From: Pontibacter roseus DSM 17521
GTDB taxonomy: Bacteria; Bacteroidota; Bacteroidia; Cytophagales; Hymenobacteraceae
Length of the DNA: 64,000 nt
Assembly: GCF_000373265.1 (NCBI RefSeq)
Contig: NZ_KB890761.1
Coordinates: 669,389 to 733,388 of the forward strand
Direction of reading: 5' to 3'
The notes below the pieces were generated by a model. The model did not search any database. It was not told the DNA's origin and was given only the letters and a program-made list of their open reading frames with translations. Below, in pieces: positions 24,948-33,251 of this stretch (within the stretch, counting starts at the first letter, position 1; each line of letters starts with the position of its first letter). Both the position numbers and the translations under genes were made by a program.

Positions 24948-25541
24948 ATGTTTATAGAACCGCGCGTTGGAAACAAAAGCCACGCAATAAGAAGAGGATG
25001 GATAGAAGTGATTTGCGGGTCGATGTTCTCGGGCAAGACGGAAGAACTCATCCGAAGGCTGAACCGGGCCAAAATCGCGAAGCAGAAGGTGGAGATATTC
25101 AAGCCGACCGTGGACAAACGCTACCATGACGAGGACGTGGTGTCGCACAACGCCAACGCCATCCGCTCTACGCCCATTGATTTTGCGCAGGACATGCTGC
25201 TGCTGGGCGGCAGCTGCGACGTGGTAGGTATAGACGAGGCGCAGTTCTTTGACGAGGGCCTGGCGGAGGTATGCGTGAAGCTGGCCAACAGCGGCGTGCG
25301 TGTGATAGCCGCCGGCCTGGACATGGACTACTTGGGCAAGCCCTTCGGGCCGATGCCGGCCCTTATGGCGGTGGCCGAATACGTGACCAAAGTGCATGCC
25401 ATCTGCGTGCAGTGCGGCGACATTGCTACCTACTCCTTCCGGAGCGCAGTTTCAGAGCAGCAGGTGCTGCTGGGTGAGACGGATTCCTACGAGGCGCGTT
25501 GCCGCCATTGCTTTGTGGAGGGCATGAAGCAGAAGCAGTAA
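24948..25541 (+). CDS. tdk: Thymidine kinase (type II)
   Basis: Phosphorylates thymidine with ATP in pyrimidine salvage. The 197 residues have the P-loop [12 protein letters not shown], the Walker-B-type [10 protein letters not shown] (catalytic Glu), the sugar-binding [12 protein letters not shown], and a zinc-binding lasso with CVQCGD and CRHC. ATG at 24948 adds about 18 residues before WIEVICGS; this extension is seen in some relatives. Closely followed by recO on the same strand, 174 bp later. Confidence 0.96.
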   Translation: MFIEPRVGNKSHAIRRGWIEVICGSMFSGKTEELIRRLNRAKIAKQKVEIFKPTVDKRYHDEDVVSHNANAIRSTPIDFAQDMLLLGGSCDVVGIDEAQFFDEGLAEVCVKLANSGVRVIAAGLDMDYLGKPFGPMPALMAVAEYVTKVHAICVQCGDIATYSFRSAVSEQQVLLGETDSYEARCRHCFVEGMKQKQ

Positions 25542-25715
25542 GAAACGTTCCTTGCTATACCTGTTCGCAGAGACCAGGCAGGTGCAACCCAAGTCTTCTG
25601 CTTTGTGTTTCTTTTTGCCTGCAGTGGATTGGAACTTTCGCTTGCGTATACCTATACCTGAATCTGCCCAGATGGCAGGTATACCTGTATCACCAAAATA
25701 GCCGTACTGGAGTAA

Positions 25716-26426
25716 ATGCTAGTCAAGACAAGAGGCATCGTGCTGAACTACATCAAGTTCCGCGAGACATCCATCATCACCAAGGTATACACGGAGCAGC
25801 TGGGGGTGCAGTCGTACATCATCAACAGTGTGCGCAAGAAAACCCCGGGCTCTCGCATTGCGCTGTTCCAGCCCTTCATGCTGCTGGACATGGTGGTGTA
25901 TACCTCCCATAAAGGCGGCCTCACGCGCATATCCGAGTACAAGAGCGCCCATCCTTTCTCCTCCATACCTTTCGACATCCGGAAGAGCAGCATTTTGTTG
26001 TTTCTGTCGGAGATGGTGTCGCGCACCATTAAAGAGGAGGAGGAGAACCCGCAGCTGTTCCATTTCCTTTACAATGCTATTATAGAGTTTGACGAGCAGC
26101 AGGAGCATTTCGAGAACTTCCACTTGGTGTTCCTGCTGCACCTGAGCCACCACCTGGGCTTTGGCCCGAGCAATGGCGCCGAAATCATTGAGCAGGTGGC
26201 CTTTTCAGCCAACGCGCAGTCCAACACCGGGGCGCCGCCTGTGCTGGCGCTGCAGGCCTATGAGGTATACTTCCACCAGCTGCTGCGCACACCTGGACAA
26301 ACGACTATACCCAACGGCAAGGTGCGCCGCGAGATGCTCTCTATCCTCATTCGGTACTACCAGCTGCACGTGGAGCGACTCGGCGAGATTAAGTCACTGG
26401 CTGTCTTGTCAGAAGTACTGAGCTGA
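25716..26426 (+). CDS. recO: DNA repair protein RecO
   Basis: Recombination mediator that helps load RecA on SSB-coated DNA in the RecFOR pathway. The 236 residues begin with the OB-fold (TRGIVLNYIKFRETSIITKVYTE) and continue with the helical domain (FENFHLVFLLHLSHHLGFGP). The zinc-finger cysteines of some RecO proteins are absent, as usual for Bacteroidota. It ends just before a 19-bp hairpin. The ATG at 25716 gives the classical start MLVKTRGIVL. Confidence 0.93.
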   Translation: MLVKTRGIVLNYIKFRETSIITKVYTEQLGVQSYIINSVRKKTPGSRIALFQPFMLLDMVVYTSHKGGLTRISEYKSAHPFSSIPFDIRKSSILLFLSEMVSRTIKEEEENPQLFHFLYNAIIEFDEQQEHFENFHLVFLLHLSHHLGFGPSNGAEIIEQVAFSANAQSNTGAPPVLALQAYEVYFHQLLRTPGQTTIPNGKVRREMLSILIRYYQLHVERLGEIKSLAVLSEVLS

Positions 26427-26427
26427 T

Positions 26428-26470
26428 AAACCAGGAAGGGCGATGTCAGTTACATCGCCCTTCCTGGTTT
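26428..26470. terminator. Perfect 19-bp hairpin between recO and the crystallin-like gene
   Basis: Arms 26428-26446 and 26452-26470 are perfectly complementary with a 5-base loop; A- and T-rich ends allow termination both ways. Its core (CAGGAAGGGCGATGT) nearly repeats the hairpin at 27488-27528. Confidence 0.88.
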
Positions 26471-26476
26471 ATTTAA

Positions 26477-27295
26477 TTAATAACCGTGTGTTACCTTCAT
26501 AGAAGAAGCTTTATCTCTCCACGAACTAAACGTGCTTATTTTGTAATCAGCTAGATTAGTATTTCCTCCTGACCATCCAGGATAACCAGTTAAAATAAAC
26601 TGTTTGCCACCATAATAGGAATGTTCATACAGCTGTATTCTGATATAGTTAGTTCCATCCGCACATTCATCACATTTATTATCTACATGAAGCGAAGATA
26701 TAGCATCATTGAAATTGGTATTATTAATTGATATAAGTTCTGGATATTCTATATTGTTTAGATAGGTAGGGTGCTGTACATAATAAAATTTTAAATAAGG
26801 ACCGTTCAAATCATAATTACTATTAGCAAAAACCATAGCATGTCTATATGCAATCAAAGGAGGGGTTGGTGCTGGTGGCGTAGTATACATGTTAGAAACA
26901 GAAGTATAACTCAAGCTACCGTCCGAATTCATTTTTAGGTTTCTCTTGTTAATCGTTTTATCATATTCGGTATAGCTATCAAATAGATAAACCGTAGATG
27001 TGTCACTTATATCTACGTAAGTGACAAGTGTAGGAATATTGAATGCGGCTTCTATATCCTTTGTAGCGGTTCCTTCTACAAATTCAGGCACTCCATTTTT
27101 AATTTTCGATTTAAGGATAGAAAACTTGCCTTTGTAGTAGTAATTTTTTTCAATAATGCCTTTCGTATTACTAGAGATACTAGATTTTTGTAAATCTAAA
27201 GTGTTGGCTTCAGGATTTACTTCATCACCATCACCACAAGAAAGCAAGGGAGTAAATAATAAGAAAAGTGCGATTTTTTTGTAAATAGTTTTCAT
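26477..27295 (-). CDS. AT-rich lipoprotein with a C-terminal beta/gamma-crystallin-like domain
   Basis: Predicted lipoprotein of 272 residues from ATG at 27295: signal peptide with lipobox TPLLSCGDGDE, a linker, then a long beta-rich region of unknown type (about 40-200). The C-terminal 60 residues read like a beta/gamma-crystallin motif: IRIQLYEHSYYGGKQF, then GWSGGNTNL, ending FSSWRDKASSMKV. Such domains often bind calcium or act as stress or inhibitor folds; no function is known here. It is strongly AT-rich, lacks the octamer, and lies between two look-alike hairpins, which suggests insertion. The frame extends 17 residues upstream to 27346 without a signal-peptide logic. Confidence 0.75.
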   Translation of the reverse strand: MKTIYKKIALFLLFTPLLSCGDGDEVNPEANTLDLQKSSISSNTKGIIEKNYYYKGKFSILKSKIKNGVPEFVEGTATKDIEAAFNIPTLVTYVDISDTSTVYLFDSYTEYDKTINKRNLKMNSDGSLSYTSVSNMYTTPPAPTPPLIAYRHAMVFANSNYDLNGPYLKFYYVQHPTYLNNIEYPELISINNTNFNDAISSLHVDNKCDECADGTNYIRIQLYEHSYYGGKQFILTGYPGWSGGNTNLADYKISTFSSWRDKASSMKVTHGY

Positions 27296-27487
27296 GCTTT
27301 TTAATTTGAATTGGTTTAAGTTGTCCGTAATATATTCAAAAAACATTATATAACATTTTTTTTAATGAAAGAAGATGTAAAAGCTTCTTATGAAGAAATG
27401 TGCAGTTTGAAATGTTCAAGAATTAGCTACACTTGCTAGCTTTAATAAAAATATAATTAATTTAACTTAATGATTGCTAAAAAAGTG

Positions 27488-27528
27488 AAACAGGAAGGGG
27501 GATGTCACTGACATCCCCCTTCCTGTTT
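27488..27528. terminator. 19-bp hairpin after the FKBP lipoprotein gene
   Basis: Arms 27488-27506 and 27510-27528 pair perfectly around a 3-base loop. It terminates the minus-strand FKBP gene (stop at 27548). The core CAGGAAGGGGGATGT differs by one base from that of the hairpin at 26428-26470. Confidence 0.85.
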
Positions 27529-27547
27529 GCTCTAGAACCTGTAATGC

Positions 27548-28099
27548 CTATTTAGCACTCAGCACCTTGATTTCAAATATAAGCACGGAGTTCGGAGGTA
27601 TAGAGCCCTTTCCGTAGTACCCATAGGCCAAGTAAGAAGGTATAAACAGGAAGGCCTCCTCCCCTGCACGCATCAACTGCATCCCTTCATCCCATCCTTG
27701 AATTACCTCTAATGGAATTGCTCCTACTTTGAACACAATAGGGTTAGCTCTGGAATAGGAGTTGTCAAAGGTAACCTTGTTCACAAACTTACCGATGTAA
27801 TGCACCGTGACCTGCTGGCCCACCTTTATAAGGTCACCTTGCCCGGGCGTGGTGGTCAGGTGGTACAGGCCGCTGTTGGTCCTTTGCACCGCCGTGGTGT
27901 CCACGTTGTTGTCCCGGAAGTACTTCCGTATCACTTTCTCATCCGTCCGCTTCTGCTCTTCCATCTGCTCCGGCGTCTGGTAGTACGGGTTTTCGAACTC
28001 CTGCTCCTTGCAGGCTGACAAAGAAGCCAGGATGGCGAAGAAGAACATCGCCTTCGCTAACAGGCCGGGCAGGTGCTGGGTTTTGCTAATCAGGTTCAT
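27548..28099 (-). CDS. FKBP-type peptidyl-prolyl isomerase lipoprotein
   Basis: Lipid-anchored prolyl isomerase of 183 residues: signal peptide with lipobox SLSACKEQEF, a charged helix (EQMEEQKRTDEKVIRKY), and one FKBP domain with VTVHYIGKF, VIQGWDEGMQLM, and the LAYGYYGKGSIPPNSVLIFEIKVL end. Key active-site residues of FKBPs (Tyr, Trp, Asp) are present. Together with the next FKBP lipoprotein it resembles the GldI/FKBP lipoproteins linked to gliding and T9SS in Bacteroidota; that link is inference. Confidence 0.93.
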   Translation of the reverse strand: MNLISKTQHLPGLLAKAMFFFAILASLSACKEQEFENPYYQTPEQMEEQKRTDEKVIRKYFRDNNVDTTAVQRTNSGLYHLTTTPGQGDLIKVGQQVTVHYIGKFVNKVTFDNSYSRANPIVFKVGAIPLEVIQGWDEGMQLMRAGEEAFLFIPSYLAYGYYGKGSIPPNSVLIFEIKVLSAK

Positions 28100-28124
28100 G
28101 GGAATCGAAATAGGTTATGCGGTA

Positions 28125-29087
28125 TTAGTTTTTGATGTCTACAAGCTCCACGTCGAAACGCAGGATAGAGTTGGCCGGCATCTGCTCGCCACGCGCTTGC
28201 TCGCCGTAAGCCAGCGGAGAAGGTACAAGCAGGATGGCCTTGCTGCCTTCGTTCAGTTGTGCGATGCCATCATCCCAGCCCGGAATCACCTGGCCCTGGC
28301 CAAGCGGGAAAGTGAATGGTTGGCCGCCGTTCATCGGGTTGTCGTAAGACGACTCCAGTTGCTTGCCATCCAGGAAAGACAGCTTGTAGTGTACCGATAC
28401 ATTGTCGCCGGCTTTTGCTTTAGGGCCTTTGCCTGCCTCTGTTACTACGTAATACACACCTGCGTCGGTCTTCTGTACGTTCTTCAGGTTGTTGGCTTTG
28501 ATGTACTCCTGAATTTTGGCATCGTCCACCTTCATCTGCTCAGCGGAACGGGCCTGCTGCGCTACCATCTGCTCTTCAAACATCTTCTGCTGGTCGGCGA
28601 TGGCGGCCTCCTTCGACTGGATTTTCTCAGCTTTGAGGTAGAACGTCAGGTGCGAGCCTTCTTTGATGAACGGAGGGCGTGGCTGGTTGAACGTCTTGGA
28701 GAACAAAGAGTCCGCGTTGATTTTGAACACGCCGCTGTCGCCTGCGCGCAGCATGGTCAGGGCGTCCTCGAGGCTGCCTTTGAAGGTAGGCTCCATCACT
28801 GGAATCATGATAGGCTGCTTCTGCTCACGGGAGTCGAACAGCACAGAGTCCTCGGCGGTGCGGTAGGACATGTGCATGGTCACCACCTGGTCCAGGCGGG
28901 CGCCGCTTGTGTCTGTGGCGCTAACCTCGCCTCTGTTCTCGTACTCGCCTTTGTCGTTCTGTTCGTAGATTTTATAGGAAAGGCCATCAGCCGTAGTATA
29001 AAATTCGTCGTTGTTGCCTTTGTTACACGATTGTAAGGCCAGGGCTCCTGCCAGTACCGGCAGCAAAAATTTGGTTTTAGATAGCAT
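28125..29087 (-). CDS. Two-domain FKBP-type prolyl isomerase lipoprotein
   Basis: Lipoprotein of 320 residues with lipobox ALQSCNKGNN. The first FKBP-like domain (about 45-150) includes VVTMHMSYRT and GSLEDALTMLRAGD but has diverged active-site residues. A charged coiled stretch follows (KAEKIQSKEAAIADQQKMFEEQ). The second FKBP domain (about 210-320) is complete: VSVHYKLSFLDG, QVIPGWDDGIAQL, LAYGEQARGEQMPANSILRFDVEL. It is 25 bp upstream of the smaller FKBP gene, so the two are co-transcribed, probably after the NrnA-type gene. Confidence 0.92.
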   Translation of the reverse strand: MLSKTKFLLPVLAGALALQSCNKGNNDEFYTTADGLSYKIYEQNDKGEYENRGEVSATDTSGARLDQVVTMHMSYRTAEDSVLFDSREQKQPIMIPVMEPTFKGSLEDALTMLRAGDSGVFKINADSLFSKTFNQPRPPFIKEGSHLTFYLKAEKIQSKEAAIADQQKMFEEQMVAQQARSAEQMKVDDAKIQEYIKANNLKNVQKTDAGVYYVVTEAGKGPKAKAGDNVSVHYKLSFLDGKQLESSYDNPMNGGQPFTFPLGQGQVIPGWDDGIAQLNEGSKAILLVPSPLAYGEQARGEQMPANSILRFDVELVDIKN

Positions 29088-29110
29088 GGATTATTGGTTG
29101 ATAAAGTCTT

Positions 29111-30133
29111 TTATTTCTTAATGGAGGCATTCAGTGAGTCTTTGTATTGGGGCAGTAGGCTCTCAAACTTGGCCACGGTGTTCTCCAGCGTGTCAATTGA
29201 CATGCCGCCCGCCGCATTGCGATGGCCGCCTCCGTTGAAGTGCGCTCGCGCGAAGTCATTTACAGAGAAATCGCCCACAGACCGGAATGACATCTTCACC
29301 GCTTGGGAGCGGTCAATGATAACGGCTGCAAACACGATGCCTTCAATGGATAGCGCAAAGTTCACGAGTCCTTCCGTGTCACCAGTTTTGGAGTCGTAGG
29401 CCTTCAAATCCTCTGCTGAGATGGCGATGTAGGCTGTCCGGTACTCGTGGCGCACCACCAGCCTGTCCTTCAAGGCAAAACCCAGAAAGCGCAGGCGCAG
29501 TTCCGAGGAGCTGTCGTAAATGAGGCGGTGTATGTTGGACGTGTTCACCCCAATGTGGAGCAGGTCCGCAATAATCAGGTGCACGTTTTTGGAGGTGCTT
29601 GGGTGGCGGAAAGAGCCGGTGTCGGTCATAATGCCCGCATAAAGGCACTCGCCTATACCTGTGTCAATCTTGTCGCCATCGCCCATGGCCTTGATGATAT
29701 CATACACGAGCTCTGCCGTGGCGGCCGCCTGGGGGTTTGAGAAGTTCAGGTCAGCGAAGGCCTCTGGCTGCAGGTGGTGGTCGATGAGCACTTTGGTGCC
29801 CTTTGCTTCGCGGATGTAGTCGCCCATCTCGTTGATGCGGGACAGGCTGGAAAAATCAAGACAGAAAATCACCTGCGACTCCCCTACGATGCGGCGCACG
29901 AGGGCGTCGTTCTTTTCAGAATAGACCAGCACCTCTTCGTTGCCCTCCATCCAGGCCAAGAAGCTGGGGTAGTCGGATGGGGTGATGACGGTAACGCGGT
30001 GGCCCAGCTTTTTAAGATAACCCGCCAGACCCAGCGACGAGCCGAGGGCATCGGCGTCTGGTTTGTGATGCGTGGTGATCATCACCTCTTTAGGTTCTCT
30101 CAGTAGCTCTTTGAGAGCATTGATGTCGTACAT
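29111..30133 (-). CDS. DHH-family phosphoesterase, NrnA type
   Basis: Bifunctional nanoRNase/pAp-phosphatase-type enzyme of 340 residues, degrading short oligonucleotides and 3'-phosphoadenosine-phosphate. DHH motifs are complete: motif I THHKPDADALGSS, motif II CLDFSS, motif III LIDHH, and the DHHA1 motif FNGGGHRNAAGG. Mn-dependent and cytoplasmic. It starts 257 bp from the divergent ndk gene. The FKBP lipoproteins follow 23 bp downstream. Confidence 0.93.
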   Translation of the reverse strand: MYDINALKELLREPKEVMITTHHKPDADALGSSLGLAGYLKKLGHRVTVITPSDYPSFLAWMEGNEEVLVYSEKNDALVRRIVGESQVIFCLDFSSLSRINEMGDYIREAKGTKVLIDHHLQPEAFADLNFSNPQAAATAELVYDIIKAMGDGDKIDTGIGECLYAGIMTDTGSFRHPSTSKNVHLIIADLLHIGVNTSNIHRLIYDSSSELRLRFLGFALKDRLVVRHEYRTAYIAISAEDLKAYDSKTGDTEGLVNFALSIEGIVFAAVIIDRSQAVKMSFRSVGDFSVNDFARAHFNGGGHRNAAGGMSIDTLENTVAKFESLLPQYKDSLNASIKK

Positions 30134-30346
30134 ACTGCTTGTATAAATCCGCTGATTGATAGGGATATAAGGCGCGAATTTCTGAAGAAATAACTTCTAA
30201 AGCAATAAAATGGCAGAATTAGAGCGTCCTGTGCAGGTATGGCTGTGGTTGTGCACGGCCCAGGTATGGCGGAGTCTGGGGCGGTTTTATAAATTAATGA
30301 AGAAACTATGGGCCAAGTGCTGCTATAATTAAGCTAAATGCGCTAA

Positions 30347-30354
30347 TTTTGCAC
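30347..30354 (+). promoter_or_regulatory. -7 element of ndk
   Basis: TAATTTTG (TAnnTTTG), 36 bp before the ndk start codon. No clear -33 TTTG is seen at the right distance. Confidence 0.55.
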
Positions 30355-30390
30355 CTTCAAAACGAAACATACAACTATAACTGAATAGAC

Positions 30391-30810
30391 ATGGCTGGAA
30401 ACATCACATTTACCATGATTAAACCGGATGCGGTAGCAGACAACAACATCGGCGGCATCACCAAAATGATAGAGGAGGGTGGCTTCCGCATCGTGGCGAT
30501 GAAGAAGACAAGACTGACGGAGGAGCGTGCCGGCAAGTTCTACGAGGTGCACAAGGAGCGTCCTTTCTACGGCGACCTGGTAAGCTATATGTCGTCTGGC
30601 CCTATCGTAGCCATGATTCTGGAGAAGAACAACGCAGTAGAGGATTTCCGCAAGCTGATTGGCGCGACTAACCCAGCCCAGGCTGAGGAAGGCACCATCC
30701 GTAAGGTATACGCCAAGTCCATCGAGGCAAACGCCGTGCACGGTTCTGACTCTGACGAGAACGCGCAAATCGAAGGCGACTTCTTCTTCTCGGCTGACGA
30801 GCGTTTCTAA
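30391..30810 (+). CDS. ndk: Nucleoside diphosphate kinase
   Basis: Transfers the terminal phosphate between nucleoside triphosphates and diphosphates through a phospho-His intermediate. The 139 residues include the start [11 protein letters not shown], the RPFYGDLV segment, and the active-site NAVHGSDS with His117. Full family length and start. A promoter and a terminator flank it, so it is a one-gene unit. Confidence 0.97.
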   Translation: MAGNITFTMIKPDAVADNNIGGITKMIEEGGFRIVAMKKTRLTEERAGKFYEVHKERPFYGDLVSYMSSGPIVAMILEKNNAVEDFRKLIGATNPAQAEEGTIRKVYAKSIEANAVHGSDSDENAQIEGDFFFSADERF

Positions 30811-30835
30811 GCTGCCAAAGCGTACTTATTGATTG

Positions 30836-30873
30836 AAAAAGCCCGCCGGACGGTTATGTCTGGTGGGCTTTTT
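30836..30873 (+). terminator. Terminator after ndk
   Basis: AAAAAGCCCGCC pairs with GGTGGGCTTTTTT (one G-T pair), with a loop around GGTTATG, ending in a T-run. Confidence 0.9.
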
Positions 30874-30936
30874 TCATGGCGCTACTTTGGGTGGAGGGTA
30901 AGCCCGCTATACTTTCTATTGGTCACATTGGCGTAC

Positions 30937-30984
30937 CAAAACAGCAACGGCAGACCTCGAAAGAGGTCTGCCGTTGCTGTTTTG
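30937..30984 (-). terminator. 22-bp perfect hairpin with a GAAA loop after the LysM gene
   Basis: Arms 30937-30958 and 30963-30984 pair with no mismatch around GAAA, a stable tetraloop. It lies 14 bp past the LysM stop and serves as its terminator; A/T ends allow both directions. Confidence 0.85.
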
Positions 30985-30997
30985 GGTCTATTATCTT

Positions 30998-31312
30998 TTA
31001 GGTTCTCGGAATCACAAACCGCTGGCCCGGACGGATGAGGTCTGGGTTTTCGCCGATGGTCTGCTTGTTCGCTTCATAAATCTTCTTCCAAGCGTTGGCA
31101 TCCCCGTAGTGCTTCTTGGCTATCTTCGATAGCGAATCGCCACTTTGCACAGTATACACATCCTGGTTAGCATTAGGGTCTGTTACCTGTTTCTCGTCCT
31201 TGTTGGTGAAGAATGAGTGGTCGGCAGACTGGCCCGGAGTCTTGTTTACTTGGTGCTGAGAGCCTTTTGCCGGCTCCTCCTGCCCCTTCTTGAAAAAATC
31301 ACGCAATCCCAT
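30998..31312 (-). CDS. LysM-domain protein
   Basis: Peptidoglycan- or glycan-binding protein of 104 residues. A charged start (MGLRDFFKKGQEEPAKG) and polar linker lead to one LysM domain (about 52-103): YTVQSGDSLSKIAKKHYGDANAWKKIYEAN, closing with LIRPGQRFVIP. There is no signal peptide, as in the YgaU/LysM-BON-like proteins found in cytoplasm or periplasm of other bacteria; the BON domain is missing here. Transcribed alone. Confidence 0.92.
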   Translation of the reverse strand: MGLRDFFKKGQEEPAKGSQHQVNKTPGQSADHSFFTNKDEKQVTDPNANQDVYTVQSGDSLSKIAKKHYGDANAWKKIYEANKQTIGENPDLIRPGQRFVIPRT

Positions 31313-31528
31313 ATCTCTTGTATTTTAGTCAAACTTCTGTTTTTCAGGCTGGCGGTAAAATTGCCTGTTGCTTAAGTAGATACGCCGATGGATGCAGTTA
31401 GTTGTGATTCAGCCTACGGCAAGGCAAAGGCGGCATCCAATTTCAACTTTAGTTTTGCTTTACCCGTAATCATTCACACCCAGTGTACAACTTCTGGCAA
31501 TGGGGCATTACGATGTCAAACTAAAACT

Positions 31529-31957
31529 ATGAATAAAATGGATTTGAATTTCAAGAACATGAAGGCCTCCTGGACCTTTGTGATGGCTATGCTGCTGATG
31601 GTGGTAATGGCCAGCTGCGGCGGCGAAGAAAAGGCAGGCACCGAAACCATGCTTTCAGGTGGCAGCAGCAAAACCTGGAAAGCTGAAAAGGAAACCACTG
31701 CCACCGGTGAGAAAGACAAACTGACAGACGCTGAGGAGGACGAAACAATGCAGTTCTACTCCGATGGCCGCTTTGCCATGGGCGGTGGAGGTTCTCTGCA
31801 GACTGGCACCTGGGCCTACGACCAGGCCGGCAAGCGCCTTTCGCTCACTTTCCAAGACCAGGCTAATGCCGAAGTCTTCCAGGTAGAAAAACTCACAGAG
31901 AAAGAAATGACCTTGGTAGCCGGTGATGGCTCTAAGATGGAGCTGAAGGCTGAGTAA
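31529..31957 (+). CDS. Lipocalin-like lipoprotein
   Basis: Predicted lipoprotein of 142 residues from ATG at 31529: signal peptide with lipobox VVMASCGGEE and a small beta-rich domain. KTWKAEKETT, ETMQFYSDGRFAMGGGG, LQTGTWAYDQAGKRLSLTF and EMTLVAGDGSKMEL follow the pattern of lipocalin-like domains in Bacteroidota (a W-x-G-x-W-type strand order). Ligand unknown. ATG codons at 31538 and 31559 are other possible starts; the frame further upstream is not convincing. Confidence 0.8.
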   Translation: MNKMDLNFKNMKASWTFVMAMLLMVVMASCGGEEKAGTETMLSGGSSKTWKAEKETTATGEKDKLTDAEEDETMQFYSDGRFAMGGGGSLQTGTWAYDQAGKRLSLTFQDQANAEVFQVEKLTEKEMTLVAGDGSKMELKAE

Positions 31958-31976
31958 TCGCAAGAAAGAACAAATA

Positions 31977-32014
31977 AGCAAAAAGAGCTGGCCAAGTGGC
32001 CGGCTCTTTTTGCT
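31977..32014 (+). terminator. Terminator after the lipocalin-like gene
   Basis: 17-bp stem (one G-T pair) from AGCAAAAAGAGCTGGCC with the loop AAGT, closing in GGCTCTTTTTGCT; functional in both directions, so it can also serve the converging MFS gene. Confidence 0.88.
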
Positions 32015-32036
32015 TTCAGGTATGGCAGCTGCTCGG

Positions 32037-33221
32037 CTATACCTTCACCAGCCTGCGGAGCGAAAGCAAGCCCAGTGCCGGACCTATGAAAAGCAGCGCA
32101 AACACATAGGGCATCGGCAGCAGCGGGAGCAGGAAACCAGTTATTTGTATGCTGACTACCGTGATGGCGAAGCCAATGGATACTACGACCGTGAGCGCGG
32201 TGCCTACCAAGTGAGCAGGCGCTGTTTTGGCCGTCAGCGCCGAGAACTGGGGTGAGTCACCGGCCGCTACCATACCCCAGAACAGCAGAAAGGCAACCAA
32301 CAGCAGCGGCGCATCCGCCTGAAAGACCAACAGGGAAAGGATGCAGCACAACCCGGAAAGCAGGAGTTGTAGAAACGCCACGCGGGCGCTCCCCCATACC
32401 TGCGACAGGTAGCCACCCCCTATACAGCCCACCGCACCTGCCGCTATCACCGCAAACGCATAGAGCGAAACCTGTTCTGCCGGGAGGTCAGGGGCAGCCG
32501 TGGCCAGGATAAGCGGGGTGAAGGCCCATAAGGTATACAGCTCCCACATATGACCGAAGTACCCCAAGGCAGCGGCCTGGAAGTCCTTGTTCCGGAAAGC
32601 CTGCCACATATTGCCTACTCTGAAAGTGGCACCCCGGCTCATGAACGGACCATCAGGCACCAGCAGGTATAGCAGCACGCCGCCCAGCGCCGCCAGCAGA
32701 CTCACAGCCAGCAACACCTGTTGCCAGGGCAGCGAAGCACCCAGTCCGCGAAGCAGGTGTGGAAAAGCTGTGCCCAACACTAAAGCCCCTACCAGGTAGC
32801 CAATGGCTTTGCCAAGCCGTGTGCTGTACCAACTAGCCGCTATTTTCATGCCCACCGGATAGATGCCTGCCAGCAGAAAACCAGTCAGCGCACGGAGCGT
32901 CAGCACAGCCGCCAGGCTATCGGCCACCAGCAGCACAAGCGCGTTGGCTCCGGCACCCAGTAAGGCACATAGCATGAACAGCAGTCGGGGCGAAAGTCTG
33001 TCCGTCAGCGACAGAAAAGCGAACACCAAAGTGCCTGTGATGAAACCCAACTGCACCGACGATGTCAGCAGCGCCAGCGCACCCTCCTGCAATTGCAACG
33101 ACTGCCGGAGCTCTGGCAGTACCGCGTTCCCCGCAAACCAAAGCGAGGTTCCCGCAAACTGCGAGAACACCAGAATCGGCAAGACGCGGAGCGGCGGATG
33201 GGCTATGGTGGGTTGGGTCAT
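32037..33221 (-). CDS. MFS transporter
   Basis: Twelve-helix major facilitator transporter of 394 residues. The first half has FSQFAGTSLWFAGNAVLPEL and the loop SLTDRLSPRLLF in the place of the family's G-x3-D-R motif. A long central loop carries VPDGPFMSRGATF, and the second half has WGMVAAGDSPQFSALTAKTAP. The pattern is nearest to the nitrate/cyanate-type or general 'YnfM/CynX' exporters, but the substrate cannot be told. It lies 30 bp downstream of the alpha/beta hydrolase on the same strand and may be in one operon with it. Confidence 0.85.
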   Translation of the reverse strand: MTQPTIAHPPLRVLPILVFSQFAGTSLWFAGNAVLPELRQSLQLQEGALALLTSSVQLGFITGTLVFAFLSLTDRLSPRLLFMLCALLGAGANALVLLVADSLAAVLTLRALTGFLLAGIYPVGMKIAASWYSTRLGKAIGYLVGALVLGTAFPHLLRGLGASLPWQQVLLAVSLLAALGGVLLYLLVPDGPFMSRGATFRVGNMWQAFRNKDFQAAALGYFGHMWELYTLWAFTPLILATAAPDLPAEQVSLYAFAVIAAGAVGCIGGGYLSQVWGSARVAFLQLLLSGLCCILSLLVFQADAPLLLVAFLLFWGMVAAGDSPQFSALTAKTAPAHLVGTALTVVVSIGFAITVVSIQITGFLLPLLPMPYVFALLFIGPALGLLSLRRLVKV

Positions 33222-33251
33222 AGGCGCAGGTATGCTGGGTTTCTTTATACC

